Positions 25,985-34,400 of a stretch of 64,000 bases of DNA are shown here, piece by piece. The stretch comes from Saccharofermentans sp. GTDB taxonomy: Bacteria > Bacillota > Clostridia > Saccharofermentanales > Saccharofermentanaceae. Positions within the stretch are counted from its first letter, which is position 1; each line of letters starts with the position of its first letter. The stretch covers positions 1 through 64,000 of the forward strand of contig JAKSRJ010000002.1 of NCBI GenBank assembly GCA_024403715.1, in the 5' to 3' direction. Below the pieces are notes generated by a model, which saw nothing but the letters and a program-made list of their open reading frames with translations, did no database searches and was not told the DNA's origin. The position numbers and the translations under genes were made by a program.

Positions 25985-26712
25985 TAAAGACTATCATCCG
26001 CTATTCCGTTAATAGCACGTATGACACAATTCTTAATAAATATAGGATCTGGCAAATAATTCTTTCCACCGACAAGTATTAATAAATCGCGTCCAATAAC
26101 CATACCATTATTAATATATCTAGTTAGTTTTGACGAATTAGATAAGGCATAATTAAAATCATCTACCATACCTAAGCACTCGATAACAAAACACATTCCA
26201 AACTCTGGTAAGTATACAAGAAAATCAGGAAAATATTCCGTTCCGCCAATTGTCATTCTTGCCTCGTATTTAAAATCCAAATCTAGACTTCCAAGAATCT
26301 CTGCCGTTAAGACTTCAAAGCGAGATCTCATTTTTATACCATTGTAGTTATATTCAGAGTTGTCTGAATTATCTAAGCACGATGATCTGATGCTATTCCA
26401 TTTCTCATCTGTCATAGCAAATTTCCCAACACATTTTATTCCATATTGAGATTGCGGATTAGAGATACCTAATCTCTTCTGTTCTCTAATCAACTTTTCA
26501 CGTATGACACTAACCTGGCTCAAATGACCATATTCCTTGTGATACGAAAAATACTCTCTATTAGATCTCTTCCCATCAGAAGTTACTGTATATTCACGAA
26601 CGACTACATTAGATCCTTTCTTTCCAAATCGCACATTCGGCAATTCCTTCAAGCGCTTATCTATCCACATCGCACGGGCTATTTTATAGTTCTCGTTAAA
26701 TTCTGTATTCAT
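25972..26712 (-). CDS. putative PD-(D/E)XK nuclease-like protein, 246 aa
   Basis: N-terminal about 110 residues are basic, with an HTH-like stretch (HLSQVSVIREKLIREQKRLG). From about 125 comes KMRSRFEVLTAEILGSL, then an aromatic strand, YFPDFLVYLPEFGMCFVIECLG. The order Glu, PDF, then ExxG fits VSR/TnsA-type restriction-nuclease folds (E...PD...EC), with Lys replaced. I infer a nuclease fold with uncertain activity. It lies between two intergenic repeat arrays. Confidence 0.55.
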   Translation of the reverse strand: MNTEFNENYKIARAMWIDKRLKELPNVRFGKKGSNVVVREYTVTSDGKRSNREYFSYHKEYGHLSQVSVIREKLIREQKRLGISNPQSQYGIKCVGKFAMTDEKWNSIRSSCLDNSDNSEYNYNGIKMRSRFEVLTAEILGSLDLDFKYEARMTIGGTEYFPDFLVYLPEFGMCFVIECLGMVDDFNYALSNSSKLTRYINNGMVIGRDLLILVGGKNYLPDPIFIKNCVIRAINGIADDSLYFLQ

Positions 26713-26747
26713 GTGAATACTCTACATCGACACGCTAATCTATTGGA

Positions 26748-26783
26748 CGACAAAATTCGACAAATGACGACAAGAAACGACAA
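26748..26783. repeat. four CGACAA direct repeats at 10-bp pitch
   Basis: CGACAA begins at 26748, 26758, 26768 and 26778: exactly one copy per helical turn between the nuclease-like gene and the P2 promoter. Iteron-like; may be an operator for the nuclease-like gene. Confidence 0.8.
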
Positions 26784-26824
26784 AAAATCCGGTCACAAAA
26801 AATATTTTTAAAAAATTTTGCAAC

Positions 26825-26866
26825 TACAACACTTCTGCAACGCTCCCTTTTCTATACTTAGCACAT
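26825..26866 (+). promoter_or_regulatory. shared peptide-gene promoter, copy P2
   Basis: CAAC boxes at 26827 and 26838, TATACT at 26853-26858, then TAGCACATAACAAAAAAC. Canonical spacing. Confidence 0.9.
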
Positions 26867-26902
26867 AACAAAAAACAAACGAAAGAAAGGAAGTAAACAA
26901 AA

Positions 26903-26962
26903 ATGATTAATGAAGATTTCGCAAAAGAGTTGTTTCGTGTTATCTACAACCACACACACTAA
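26903..26962 (+). CDS. small peptide gene, 19 aa
   Basis: MINEDFAKELFRVIYNHTH, an amphipathic, charged peptide. Ribosome site AAAGGAAG before ATG, shared promoter P2 upstream, strong terminator downstream. Confidence 0.65.
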   Translation: MINEDFAKELFRVIYNHTH

Positions 26963-26998
26963 TTAAAACAATAACTCCAAAATATTCTTGCCCGAATA

Positions 26999-27036
26999 AA
27001 AGAAGCTCAGAACAATAGAATCTGAGCTTCTTTTAT
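26999..27036. terminator. bidirectional terminator
   Basis: AAAGAAGCTCAG and CTGAGCTTCTTTT form a 12-bp stem between the peptide gene and the convergent membrane protein gene. Confidence 0.85.
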
Positions 27037-27053
27037 CGTTTACAAAAAACTAA

Positions 27054-27533
27054 TCAACTATTCTTCGATAATGCATGAAGCCTGTACATCTTAACTATCG
27101 TTACTATATGAAGAGCCGCAAAACCGACACAAAGTAAAAACGCTATTCCTGACACGATATAAAATACTAGCTCAGCAGATGCATAATCAGTAATCATAGT
27201 AGTTATATTAATCAAACTAATAAATAATATCGCTAAGCCAGTAATCGATGTATAGACAAGGCACGATATAAAAGACCAGAGTGGCTTATTTTTAAAAATA
27301 CCAATTGTATAAAAAATACCAGTTACAATACTTAATAAGCCCGCCGGAACTGTTACGCTGCTAATGATAATTACGAAGACGAGTTTCCAGCCAGCGCCCT
27401 CATCATTAGTAGCTAAGACTTCACTACCAAAGATAATGCCCACAATCAAAACGATGATAGCTAAGACTGTGTATTTATACATTGATATCATCGTCAATAT
27501 ACTTAATGGTGTTACTGTTGGTTTCTTCTCCAT
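27054..27533 (-). CDS. four-span membrane protein, 159 aa
   Basis: Four hydrophobic spans (about 17-40, 52-78, 88-110, 122-145) in a short protein beginning MEKKPTVTPLSILTMISMYK. No conserved motif visible. Monocistronic between two terminators. Confidence 0.68.
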   Translation of the reverse strand: MEKKPTVTPLSILTMISMYKYTVLAIIVLIVGIIFGSEVLATNDEGAGWKLVFVIIISSVTVPAGLLSIVTGIFYTIGIFKNKPLWSFISCLVYTSITGLAILFISLINITTMITDYASAELVFYIVSGIAFLLCVGFAALHIVTIVKMYRLHALSKNS

Positions 27534-27579
27534 AGACTTACTCCAAGATTAATATGAACCAATTATAACATCACAACAA

Positions 27580-27606
27580 AAGGCCGAACCACCTAAGTGA
27601 TTCGGC
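27580..27606 (-). terminator. terminator after DIP1984-like gene
   Basis: GGCCGAATCAC pairs with its partner ending CGGCC, followed by TTTTGTTG on the minus strand. It is the nearest terminator downstream of the gene ending at 27797. Confidence 0.6.
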
Positions 27607-27796
27607 CCATCTGGATTTATAACCGTACTTCTATCCAGGAAAGTTTTTGTACAACATATTCCCAAAAAACTTTAAGACTCCATACATAACAATTAACAAT
27701 TACATATACGTAATAACAAATAACAGAATAATAAATAATCTCTGAACTGTTGAATCCTTAAATACATAGTGTTGTACCGGAAAAGCTACCTGTGGA

Positions 27797-28318
27797 TTAA
27801 ACCTCCACAGGGAACTCGTATGTCTGGTTATACTTATCCAGAGCAATCTGGAGTCGCATAAGGCGGTCAGACACTTTCTCAAACTCCTCCTTGACCAAGT
27901 CAAGATCGTAGTTGATGTAGGTGTATTCCACCACAGGCTTACGGGTTGAGCTATAGCGATAACCGCTGTCGCATCTGCTTTGTGGCTGACGCTTACGGAG
28001 GTTATCGAGGAATGCCTTACGGCTATTAAGCTGTGCCATTTTAATTAAAATGACGTCAACGCTTAGCATCTCGCCATCGACTTCAATTTCTGCTGTTGAA
28101 TTAGCAAGATTGATAGCGTGCTTAATAGCACAAACTTTATCATCAATCTCAGCAATTGTGGCAGCTACTGAAGCGTAGTCGTATTCCGGAATTACTGGTT
28201 CTTCATCTACGGATGCTGTGTATAAGCATCTAACGGACTCGAGGCTAGTCCAGTAGGATTTCTCTTCTGAGAGGCTTTTAATTAATTTGTTGGCATATGC
28301 CGAAGTCATCATTTTCAT
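27797..28318 (-). CDS. DIP1984-like (septicolysin-type) protein, 173 aa
   Basis: Coiled-coil helical protein. The middle IAEIDDKVCAIKHAINLANS and LSVDVILIKMAQLNSRKAFL and the C-terminal YDLDLVKEEFEKVSDRLMRL align by eye with the DIP1984 pattern (INRTN, a DAL-ERD helix, then a C-terminal helix ending in an aromatic motif). Function of the family is unclear; an annotation as septicolysin is historical. The XRE gene upstream may regulate it. Confidence 0.6.
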   Translation of the reverse strand: MKMMTSAYANKLIKSLSEEKSYWTSLESVRCLYTASVDEEPVIPEYDYASVAATIAEIDDKVCAIKHAINLANSTAEIEVDGEMLSVDVILIKMAQLNSRKAFLDNLRKRQPQSRCDSGYRYSSTRKPVVEYTYINYDLDLVKEEFEKVSDRLMRLQIALDKYNQTYEFPVEV

Positions 28319-28387
28319 AATATCTATCTCCTTTGTAAATTGGTTTGATTTTTATGAAAACGAGTATAGCTAAGCCTATAAGCGTTG

Positions 28388-28666
28388 TCATTTAACGCAA
28401 AGTTTAATAATTTTGGCAAAGGAAGAGGGGAGCTCCTTGCTCCCCCCGTAGATATCAGATATCTTGTCTGTACCGTAAAGGTACATTAGCGCCATTAGCG
28501 AATCCGCTTGCGGTAATCCTTCGCCTCTCTCCCATTTGTAGATGGCTTGAACTGTGCCAAGCTGCATGTACTCACGTACTTCCTCTACGGTGAGGTTATT
28601 GGCATGACGAAGCTTTTTAAGATTACGGCCAATTACTTTAAAGTTGTATTCAGGTCTAACGTTCAT
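28388..28666 (-). CDS. XRE-family HTH regulator, 92 aa
   Basis: Cro/CI helix-turn-helix in residues about 10-65 (IGRNLKKLRHANNLTVEEV, LGTVQAIYKWERGEGLPQ, LMALMYLYGTDKISDIY). No extra sensor domain. Upstream of the DIP1984-like gene on the same strand with a 69-bp gap, and next to a peptide-gene cluster. Confidence 0.85.
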   Translation of the reverse strand: MNVRPEYNFKVIGRNLKKLRHANNLTVEEVREYMQLGTVQAIYKWERGEGLPQADSLMALMYLYGTDKISDIYGGSKELPSSFAKIIKLCVK

Positions 28667-28736
28667 AATCTTTACCTCCGTTCATAAGTAGAATACACGA
28701 ATATACTCTTACTTAAGATAAAAGGCAAGATATTAA

Positions 28737-28823
28737 TTAGAACTTCATTCTGCCTGTGTTATTGCCGATATTGCTTGTTGCGAAGATTCCAGCTACGATT
28801 GCTAATGAAACTAAACCAAACAT
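28737..28823 (-). CDS. small hydrophobic peptide gene, 28 aa
   Basis: Starts MFGLVSLAIVAGIFATSNIG, with ribosome site AAGGAG at the stop of the preceding 37-codon gene, so the two are cotranscribed from promoter M6. One hydrophobic helix, then a short polar tail ending RMKF. Confidence 0.62.
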   Translation of the reverse strand: MFGLVSLAIVAGIFATSNIGNNTGRMKF

Positions 28824-28835
28824 TTTCTTTTCTCC

Positions 28836-28949
28836 TTACTTGATAAGAATGAAGTCACGAAGTGACTGGTTAGCAACTACAGCAGAAGCTACTACCTCAG
28901 ATGATGGTCTAATTGCGATGTATGTAAATCTCTTTTCTGTCTTACGCAT
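28836..28949 (-). CDS. small basic peptide gene, 37 aa
   Basis: Starts MRKTEKRFTYIAIRPSSEVV and ends LRDFILIK. Basic, not a membrane helix. Ribosome site AGAGAGG; first gene after promoter M6. The pattern looks like a small folded or ribbon-helix-like peptide, but I cannot assign it. Confidence 0.62.
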   Translation of the reverse strand: MRKTEKRFTYIAIRPSSEVVASAVVANQSLRDFILIK

Positions 28950-28985
28950 TGTTTTTTACCTCTCTTTTTTGCGTTTTGTTTTTGT

Positions 28986-29028
28986 TTATGATGAGAGTAT
29001 AAAAAACGTACTGTTGCAAAAACGTTGG
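28986..29028 (-). promoter_or_regulatory. shared peptide-gene promoter, copy M6
   Basis: Minus strand CAAC boxes starting at 29027 and 29016, TATACT at 29001-28996, then CTCATCATAAACAAAAAC. It abuts the psuG stop at 29029. Confidence 0.85.
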
Positions 29029-29937
29029 TCAACAAATATTACTTGCTAGCTTTGCGGCAAGAATAGCGTTCTCGATAATCATATTCTTCTGGGCATCCAT
29101 GCTATCAGCGCCCATCTTCTCCTTAAGATACTTCATTAGGTAGCCGGTAATCGCCTTACCCTTAACGTTATCTTTCTTACTTAGCTCGATTGCTTCGTCT
29201 ATTACCGCGTTCATCTTAGCGGCATCTACAGCATATTCTCTCGAAATAGGATTCATAAGAATCATTCCAGTCTTAATGCCAAGCTCATTTTTGATGCGGT
29301 ATGCCTTAGCTACTTCTTCTATGGAGTCCATCTTACATGGGAGCTTGATTCCACTCTCGATTGCCATATAGGCGGGCATCTCATCTGTCTTATAGCCTAT
29401 AACAGGCACGGACTTCGTCTCTAAGTACTCCATCGTGAGGTTAAGATCTAGAATAGACTTAGCGCCTGAGCAAACGACGATAACGTCACGCATAGCGATT
29501 TCTTCTAAGTCAGACGAGATATCCATCGAAGTCTCAGCACCACGGTGCACTCCGCCAAAACCACCTCCAGATACTACAGAAATACCAACTATATCAGCAA
29601 CAACCATTGTCGCAGCCAAAGTCATAACACCATACTCACCCTTGGCAAGAATAAGTGGGATTTCTCTTCTAGACGCTTTAGTCATGGTGCCGCGTCTTTG
29701 ACCATAATCATCAAGTTCCTCGTCATTCATTCCGACCTTAATTTTACCTGCCATAATCGAGACATAAGCTGGCACAGCGCCACTAGCTCTTACTGATGCC
29801 ATAACTTTCTTTGCTGTCTCTACATTATCTGGATATGGAATACCAGCAAATGTTCCACCAGTCTCGATCGCTACAATTGGCTTTTTATTATCTAATGCTT
29901 CTAATACTTCTTTTGAACATTCAATATATTGATTCAT
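29029..29937 (-). CDS. psuG: pseudouridine-5'-phosphate glycosidase, about 302 aa
   Basis: Cleaves pseudouridine 5'-phosphate to uracil and ribose 5-phosphate. Conserved blocks are present: the Glu in PIVAIETGG, MAGKIKVGMNDEELDDYG (active-site Lys), GYGVMTLAATMVVAD-like block, SGGGFGGVHRGAETSMDIS and CSGAKSILDL (Schiff-base Lys). Most family members read LEST-ISHGMPYP where this one reads IETGGTFAGIPYP. The start at 29937 (MNQYIECSKE) follows GAGGAG; a second ATG lies 18 bp upstream. No psuK kinase is adjacent. Confidence 0.85.
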   Translation of the reverse strand: MNQYIECSKEVLEALDNKKPIVAIETGGTFAGIPYPDNVETAKKVMASVRASGAVPAYVSIMAGKIKVGMNDEELDDYGQRRGTMTKASRREIPLILAKGEYGVMTLAATMVVADIVGISVVSGGGFGGVHRGAETSMDISSDLEEIAMRDVIVVCSGAKSILDLNLTMEYLETKSVPVIGYKTDEMPAYMAIESGIKLPCKMDSIEEVAKAYRIKNELGIKTGMILMNPISREYAVDAAKMNAVIDEAIELSKKDNVKGKAITGYLMKYLKEKMGADSMDAQKNMIIENAILAAKLASNIC

Positions 29938-29997
29938 ATTAAGACTACTCCTCATACTATAAACATAATTATATCAATAATAGTTCCTATTACCTTT

Positions 29998-30038
29998 GCA
30001 ACGATACTGCAACACTCACTTATCTATACTTAGCTCAT
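29998..30038 (+). promoter_or_regulatory. shared peptide-gene promoter, copy P3
   Basis: CAAC boxes at 29999 and 30010, TATACT at 30025-30030, then TAGCTCATAACAAAAAAC. Divergent from psuG. Confidence 0.9.
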
Positions 30039-30070
30039 AACAAAAAACAAATCGAAAGGAGAAAATAACA

Positions 30071-30145
30071 ATGGATTGGTTACCAGATTGGGTTTTAAGA
30101 CTCTTTGACAATGACGTTATTTATGACGCACCACTTTACATGTAA
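30071..30145 (+). CDS. small acidic peptide gene, 24 aa
   Basis: Starts MDWLPDWVLRLFDNDVIYDA: acidic, Trp-rich, amphipathic. The MDW start recurs in the peptide at 58032. Ribosome site AAAGGAG, promoter P3, terminator downstream. Confidence 0.68.
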   Translation: MDWLPDWVLRLFDNDVIYDAPLYM

Positions 30146-30173
30146 TGATTATTAAAATCTAAGATTACATAAT

Positions 30174-30200
30174 TAGAGGATCACAAGTGTGATCCTCTTA
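30174..30200 (+). terminator. terminator after 24-aa peptide gene
   Basis: GAGGATCACA-AGTGTGATCCTC followed by TTAATTT. Confidence 0.8.
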
Positions 30201-30278
30201 ATTTGCAATAAATACTACTTTGGAAATCTAATTTGTGATAGATTGAATACAATACGATTTATATAAGAGGTTCATCAT

Positions 30279-31475
30279 ATGGCTGATAAGACAATTACTC
30301 TCAAAAGTGACAAAGAGTATTTCCCTAGATTAGGCATTCATAGTCCTGAGAGTGATTCTAAGGACAATGAAATGTACGACTCCATTAAAGCAGTAGCGGA
30401 CAGAGGCCCAGGTAGAGTCCACTACACAGTTAATTCCCGTAGAGGCATCGTTGTTCATACAAGAACAATAAAATATGGAGACGGAAAAGAAGAATCCTAT
30501 TCCTGGTCTAATCTTGTTGACAGTGACAACGCTGAAGAACAGGAAAAAGCAGTACGAACAGAGAAGCGTTCTTCTATGGCAGAATCATTAAGACATACAG
30601 CCTTCAAATACATGGATGAGCCAATTTGTAAATTCCCACAGACTTCTTATCTTATTACACCTACCTCTATGACTGACGGTAATGTTTTAGAATACGGAAA
30701 AGTAAGTGTTTTCCATGAATGTAATATAAGATACAACCCTAATTGTATCTGGGGAAAGACTTATCTCGAGCTCAAAAATCATGTCTCAAATAAGTTCAAT
30801 ACCCATCTAATAAGGTCTGCTATTCTAGGCGTATTGGCGCTTTTATGCTATCTACTGGGTAACAATCTACTTGGGTTTATAGCGAACATATTTGATGGCG
30901 CATCTTTTTATGCGACCAAGTATCCTGACCCATATCTATTTGTACTTATGTTTATTGTTGCATTTATAATCGGATGGCTAGAATCATTTGATTTCGAGAA
31001 AATAACTGAGAACAACTCCAACAGCGATAATATCTTTGACTTTCTTTTTACCATTGTTGAATTACCAGGTACAGTAATATCATCAATAATCATAGTAGGA
31101 GCATCCTTCTTAGGTCATTTCTCAAATCTCAATATATGTCAATTTAACGGTTTTTATACTGGACTTACCGAAGAACTACATCTTGGATTATTCCCTACGA
31201 TATACTTTGCCGTTCTTATGGTTGAGCAGATTTATGAGTTTATTAGCTTAAATAAGAAGAAAAAGAAGAATAGACCTGCCCTTATAGAACTTGCCGAAGA
31301 TTACCTCGAGCACTTCGAGAAGCAGGTCGAGTACTACCACAAGAGATATCGCTTCTTAAAGCTCTGGGCAGATCAGAAAAAAGAGAAATTCCCTGATTAC
31401 GACTCCCAGTATCAGCTTTTTTGCGACCGCTATGCTGAAGTAGTTAATATCCTTAACAAGGCGAAAGGCAAATAA
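30279..31475 (+). CDS. four-span membrane protein, paralog A, 398 aa
   Basis: N-terminal soluble part of about 175 residues beginning MADKTITLKSDKEYFPRLG. Four spans follow at about 178-204, 218-236, 258-282 and 298-320, then a basic helical C-terminal tail (YYHKRYRFLKLWADQKKEKF). The next gene is a clear paralog with the same layout (LKSDKEYFP, DPYLF, YRFLK-WA). No known domain; possibly envelope-stress or phage-related. Confidence 0.7.
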   Translation: MADKTITLKSDKEYFPRLGIHSPESDSKDNEMYDSIKAVADRGPGRVHYTVNSRRGIVVHTRTIKYGDGKEESYSWSNLVDSDNAEEQEKAVRTEKRSSMAESLRHTAFKYMDEPICKFPQTSYLITPTSMTDGNVLEYGKVSVFHECNIRYNPNCIWGKTYLELKNHVSNKFNTHLIRSAILGVLALLCYLLGNNLLGFIANIFDGASFYATKYPDPYLFVLMFIVAFIIGWLESFDFEKITENNSNSDNIFDFLFTIVELPGTVISSIIIVGASFLGHFSNLNICQFNGFYTGLTEELHLGLFPTIYFAVLMVEQIYEFISLNKKKKKNRPALIELAEDYLEHFEKQVEYYHKRYRFLKLWADQKKEKFPDYDSQYQLFCDRYAEVVNILNKAKGK

Positions 31476-31567
31476 TAATAGTCGTCGCGGGAATCAGTAT
31501 TTACGAAACGTTCAAAGAATAAAGATAATAATCTTTCGTATAAAAACGCGTATTCAAGGAGCAACTT

Positions 31568-32809
31568 ATGCCTGGCACTGACAACAACGAGAGACCAGCT
31601 CATATCGTCCTTAAATCTGACAAGGAATACTTTCCTAATCTATTTGATGAGAACATCGATAAAGCTGAAGCTAGAAAAAACAGCGACGAAATGAAAGAAG
31701 AAGTACAAAGTGTAGCTGATGCTGGGCCGGGAAAAGTCACGATTAATTATGACGCTGGAACTGTTCAGTATAATTGGAGAAAATATAAGAAGTACGAAGA
31801 TGGAACTGAAGAAGATATTGCTCATTGGACAACAACTGAGTACTACTCCAACGAGGCAGAAGAAACCCAAAGGATTCAAGACGACAAGCATGCATTGATG
31901 GCTTGGTCACTAAGAAAAACTGCACTTAAATATATGGATAAACCTCTTGGTGTGTTCCCGAGAACTTCTTATGATATAAAGCCAGTCAGAGCCACAGGTG
32001 GTCAGTTATTCAGGCTCGGCACCGTCGGTGTTTTTGATTATATAAGCGACCACTACAGGCCAAAAAACTTATGGGGTGATTCATATAAGGAGGTAAAGAA
32101 TCATATCTCCAACAAGTTCAACAACCATCTTATTAAGTCTGTGTTTTTGGCGCTACTAGCATACCTATGTTGGACTCGCGATAATAATCTTCTAGGATTT
32201 GTTGCCAATTTGTTTGATGGGTCGAAGATGTATTCAGCTCAATACCCTGATCCATATTTATTTGCAATTATGTTCATCGTTTTAGCTATCATCGGCTTCA
32301 TCGGCGCATTTGACTTCGCTAAATCTTCTATCAAAATCGACTTTGAAAACTTGAATGATATTAGCTCCTTCACTGTAATACTGGGATTTATCGAATTGAT
32401 GACTGCAATATTTACGGCGATGTTAATTACAGGAGGATCGTTTATTAGTCATTTCCAAGATTTGGAAATATGTGAATTCCATAATATTTATAGAGGCTTC
32501 ACAGATGAAATCCCGCTAGGTATATTCTCTGTTTTTTATTTTGCATTCTTAGCGTTAGAACAGTGGTACGAATTCTCCGCCTTAATAGCAGTCAAGAAGC
32601 GCAATAAAGATTCCCTCATCAAGAAGGCAGAAGGTTATCTTAACTTATGCTCTCGTGTTACACAGAAGTGCCACAAAGAGTATCGTTTCTTAAAAATCTG
32701 GGCTGAGAAAACTAAAAACAAGTTTCCAAACTACGACAGAGAATTTGCTCTTTACTGCAAGCGCTACGATGAAGTAAACCGTATACTTAGAAGAGCAAAA
32801 AGACTCTGA
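31568..32809 (+). CDS. four-span membrane protein, paralog B, 413 aa
   Basis: Same architecture and shared motifs as the gene 92 bp upstream: HIVLKSDKEYFPNLF start, NHISNKFNNHLIKS before span 1, YPDPYLFAIMFIV at span 2, EYRFLKIWAEKTKNKFPNYD tail. Ribosome site AAGGAG. Tandem duplication followed by moderate divergence; the N-terminal third is less alike than the membrane part. Confidence 0.7.
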   Translation: MPGTDNNERPAHIVLKSDKEYFPNLFDENIDKAEARKNSDEMKEEVQSVADAGPGKVTINYDAGTVQYNWRKYKKYEDGTEEDIAHWTTTEYYSNEAEETQRIQDDKHALMAWSLRKTALKYMDKPLGVFPRTSYDIKPVRATGGQLFRLGTVGVFDYISDHYRPKNLWGDSYKEVKNHISNKFNNHLIKSVFLALLAYLCWTRDNNLLGFVANLFDGSKMYSAQYPDPYLFAIMFIVLAIIGFIGAFDFAKSSIKIDFENLNDISSFTVILGFIELMTAIFTAMLITGGSFISHFQDLEICEFHNIYRGFTDEIPLGIFSVFYFAFLALEQWYEFSALIAVKKRNKDSLIKKAEGYLNLCSRVTQKCHKEYRFLKIWAEKTKNKFPNYDREFALYCKRYDEVNRILRRAKRL

Positions 32810-32874
32810 CATTATGCATATAAGCAAGCAAAAAGCTTCTCGAACCTGATCAGAGCCTACTCCATCACTACAAC

Positions 32875-33288
32875 TTAAAGCTTCTCGACGTAATCCTTAC
32901 AATCCTTAAGGCCGAGGTTAGAGTTGTCCTTTACAAGCTTAATAGCCTCCATCTTACGGCCCTGACTAAGTAAAACTTTTGCCTGCTCAGTAATGTTATC
33001 AGGCACATAGTTTTCTACCAGAGCGTTTGCGAGTTGAGGTGAAACTATAACTTCAGAATCCGCATATTTCTCGACAAAATCCTTCGCTTCTTTAAGACTT
33101 ATACCTGTTTTGTCCCTAATATACTTAATAGCTTCTAATTTACGGTCCTGAGATAGCAAGTTCATCACCTCTGGAACAGTATCTTCAAGGCTCATTGGTG
33201 TCGCTAGTATTGTAGCTGTTTTCTTATTTAACTCGTCTAGTTCTCGCTGATCATCAGTTTTTCTTTTGAAGAAATCGAATAGTCCCAT
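32875..33288 (-). CDS. protein with two L7/L12 C-terminal-like repeats, 137 aa
   Basis: Two copies of the ribosomal bL12 C-terminal helix-turn motif: DRKLEAIKYIRDKTGISLKE followed by AKDFVEK (about 51-78), and GRKMEAIKLVKDNSNLGLKD followed by CKDYVEKL at the end. A short N-terminus begins MGLFDFFKRK. Such domains occur in small stand-alone proteins outside the ribosome; role unknown. Its 3' end faces the tandem membrane protein pair. Confidence 0.75.
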   Translation of the reverse strand: MGLFDFFKRKTDDQRELDELNKKTATILATPMSLEDTVPEVMNLLSQDRKLEAIKYIRDKTGISLKEAKDFVEKYADSEVIVSPQLANALVENYVPDNITEQAKVLLSQGRKMEAIKLVKDNSNLGLKDCKDYVEKL

Positions 33289-33319
33289 AATGTACTCCCT
33301 ATTAGGTTTTTACTTTGTT

Positions 33320-33811
33320 TTAGTCTACTATATTAGGCATTTCTGTTATTTGTTTGATGTCAGGATTCCAATATCTAGCTTTATGCTTTATAGCATAAGC
33401 CTTCTCAATTCTTCGTCGTTCAACCTCATTACAATTCTCTTTGATTATTACGAATTTCAGATATTGGTATTTCTCACCTATATCTTTCCATTTACGCTGT
33501 CTTGTAGATAAAGGTCGGTCAAATTTGAAGACTTCATCGCCCTTATAATTCTTAAACACACCCTTTTTATTATAATTCTTCCCCTTGGAATACATACGAT
33601 CAATACGTATTTCTCGATATATGTTCGAACTCTGAGCTACATCAAGACAAACATATTCTTCTCCATTGTCCCTAGGCACTCCATAACAAGCCCAGACGCC
33701 AGCAACTTTTTTATTACTTTTAAAGTCTGTTACTACCTGGGACTTATCTTCAGGGAAACTATATCCATGATAAACCGTTACACTAAGTTCTAGTACTTTC
33801 TTTTTTGCCAT
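33320..33811 (-). CDS. hypothetical protein, possibly GIY-YIG-like, 163 aa
   Basis: The start is ATG 33811 (MAKKKVLELSV), after GAGG; a TTG 12 bp upstream is less likely. A GVWACYGVP strand, then YREIRIDRM, and the final helix EVERRRIEKAYAIKHKARYW with a Glu and Asn-Pro could fit a degenerate GIY-YIG nuclease core. The identification is weak. Confidence 0.5.
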   Translation of the reverse strand: MAKKKVLELSVTVYHGYSFPEDKSQVVTDFKSNKKVAGVWACYGVPRDNGEEYVCLDVAQSSNIYREIRIDRMYSKGKNYNKKGVFKNYKGDEVFKFDRPLSTRQRKWKDIGEKYQYLKFVIIKENCNEVERRRIEKAYAIKHKARYWNPDIKQITEMPNIVD

Positions 33812-34284
33812 AAAAAACCTCAATCAAACTTCAAATATAGCCTTAGCTAACTGATGCTTACTAGATGTAAAACACATAGCATAACCTTTACATCAACTTC
33901 CAGATTAGCGCACGAACCATTAATTAGTAAAATAACACTCACTTGCATTAACTCAACGCTTACGAGTATTAATTCGAGTTTAACTCGAAATAACTTCAAA
34001 CAACAATCTACTTTTAAAATTATCCTTATTTTTCTTACGCAGTGAAATCACTACAGGATGATCTAATCATCTGGAAAAGCAAGAAAGATGAAGAAACATC
34101 CAAAGCATCTGAACCAAAGAAAAGAGGAGACTGGAATACCGAAAGCTACCAAACTTCAAATATTCATTGTTCTCCTCGACACGATAACTAAGATAATAAT
34201 CGAAGTTATCAAAAATTTAAAAAAGAGCTGACTTCTAAGGTAACACTTAGATGTCTAGCCTGATTCTATAACAGGAGGTATACT
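33812..34284. other. intergenic stretch with short palindromes
   Basis: 473 bp without a well-supported gene. It holds the palindrome TTCGAGTT-t-AACTCGAA at 33973-33989 and ACTC...GAGT at 33951-33967, another word-type inverted repeat. A 49-codon frame starting GTG at 34042 and ending 34191 (MKSLQDDLIIWKSKKD) lacks a ribosome site and may be a gene remnant. Confidence 0.5.
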
Positions 34285-34380
34285 ATGGCAATATTAATTT
34301 TAAAAATAATAGATTATTTGTTAATGTTTTTGCTTTTACTTACTGTGATATATCAGATAATCAGTAGCAAAAAGAAATAA
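34285..34380 (+). CDS. small membrane peptide gene, 31 aa
   Basis: Starts MAILILKIIDYLLMFLLLLT and ends SSKKK: a single span with a positive tail. The strong ribosome site ACAGGAGG supports it. Followed 20 bp later by a ribbon-helix-helix gene, likely the same mRNA. It does not carry the CAAC promoter. Confidence 0.6.
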   Translation: MAILILKIIDYLLMFLLLLTVIYQIISSKKK

Positions 34381-34400
34381 TCATAAAGAGGTACAAGACA

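Noticed and set aside
28355..28395. Possible extra copy of the shared promoter before the DIP1984-like gene
   Set aside because: TATACT and one CAAC are present, but the spacing is 19 instead of 15 and the second CAAC box is missing.
34042..34191. 49-codon GTG-start gene
   Set aside because: No ribosome site and no recognisable motif; listed only as a possible remnant inside the intergenic stretch.
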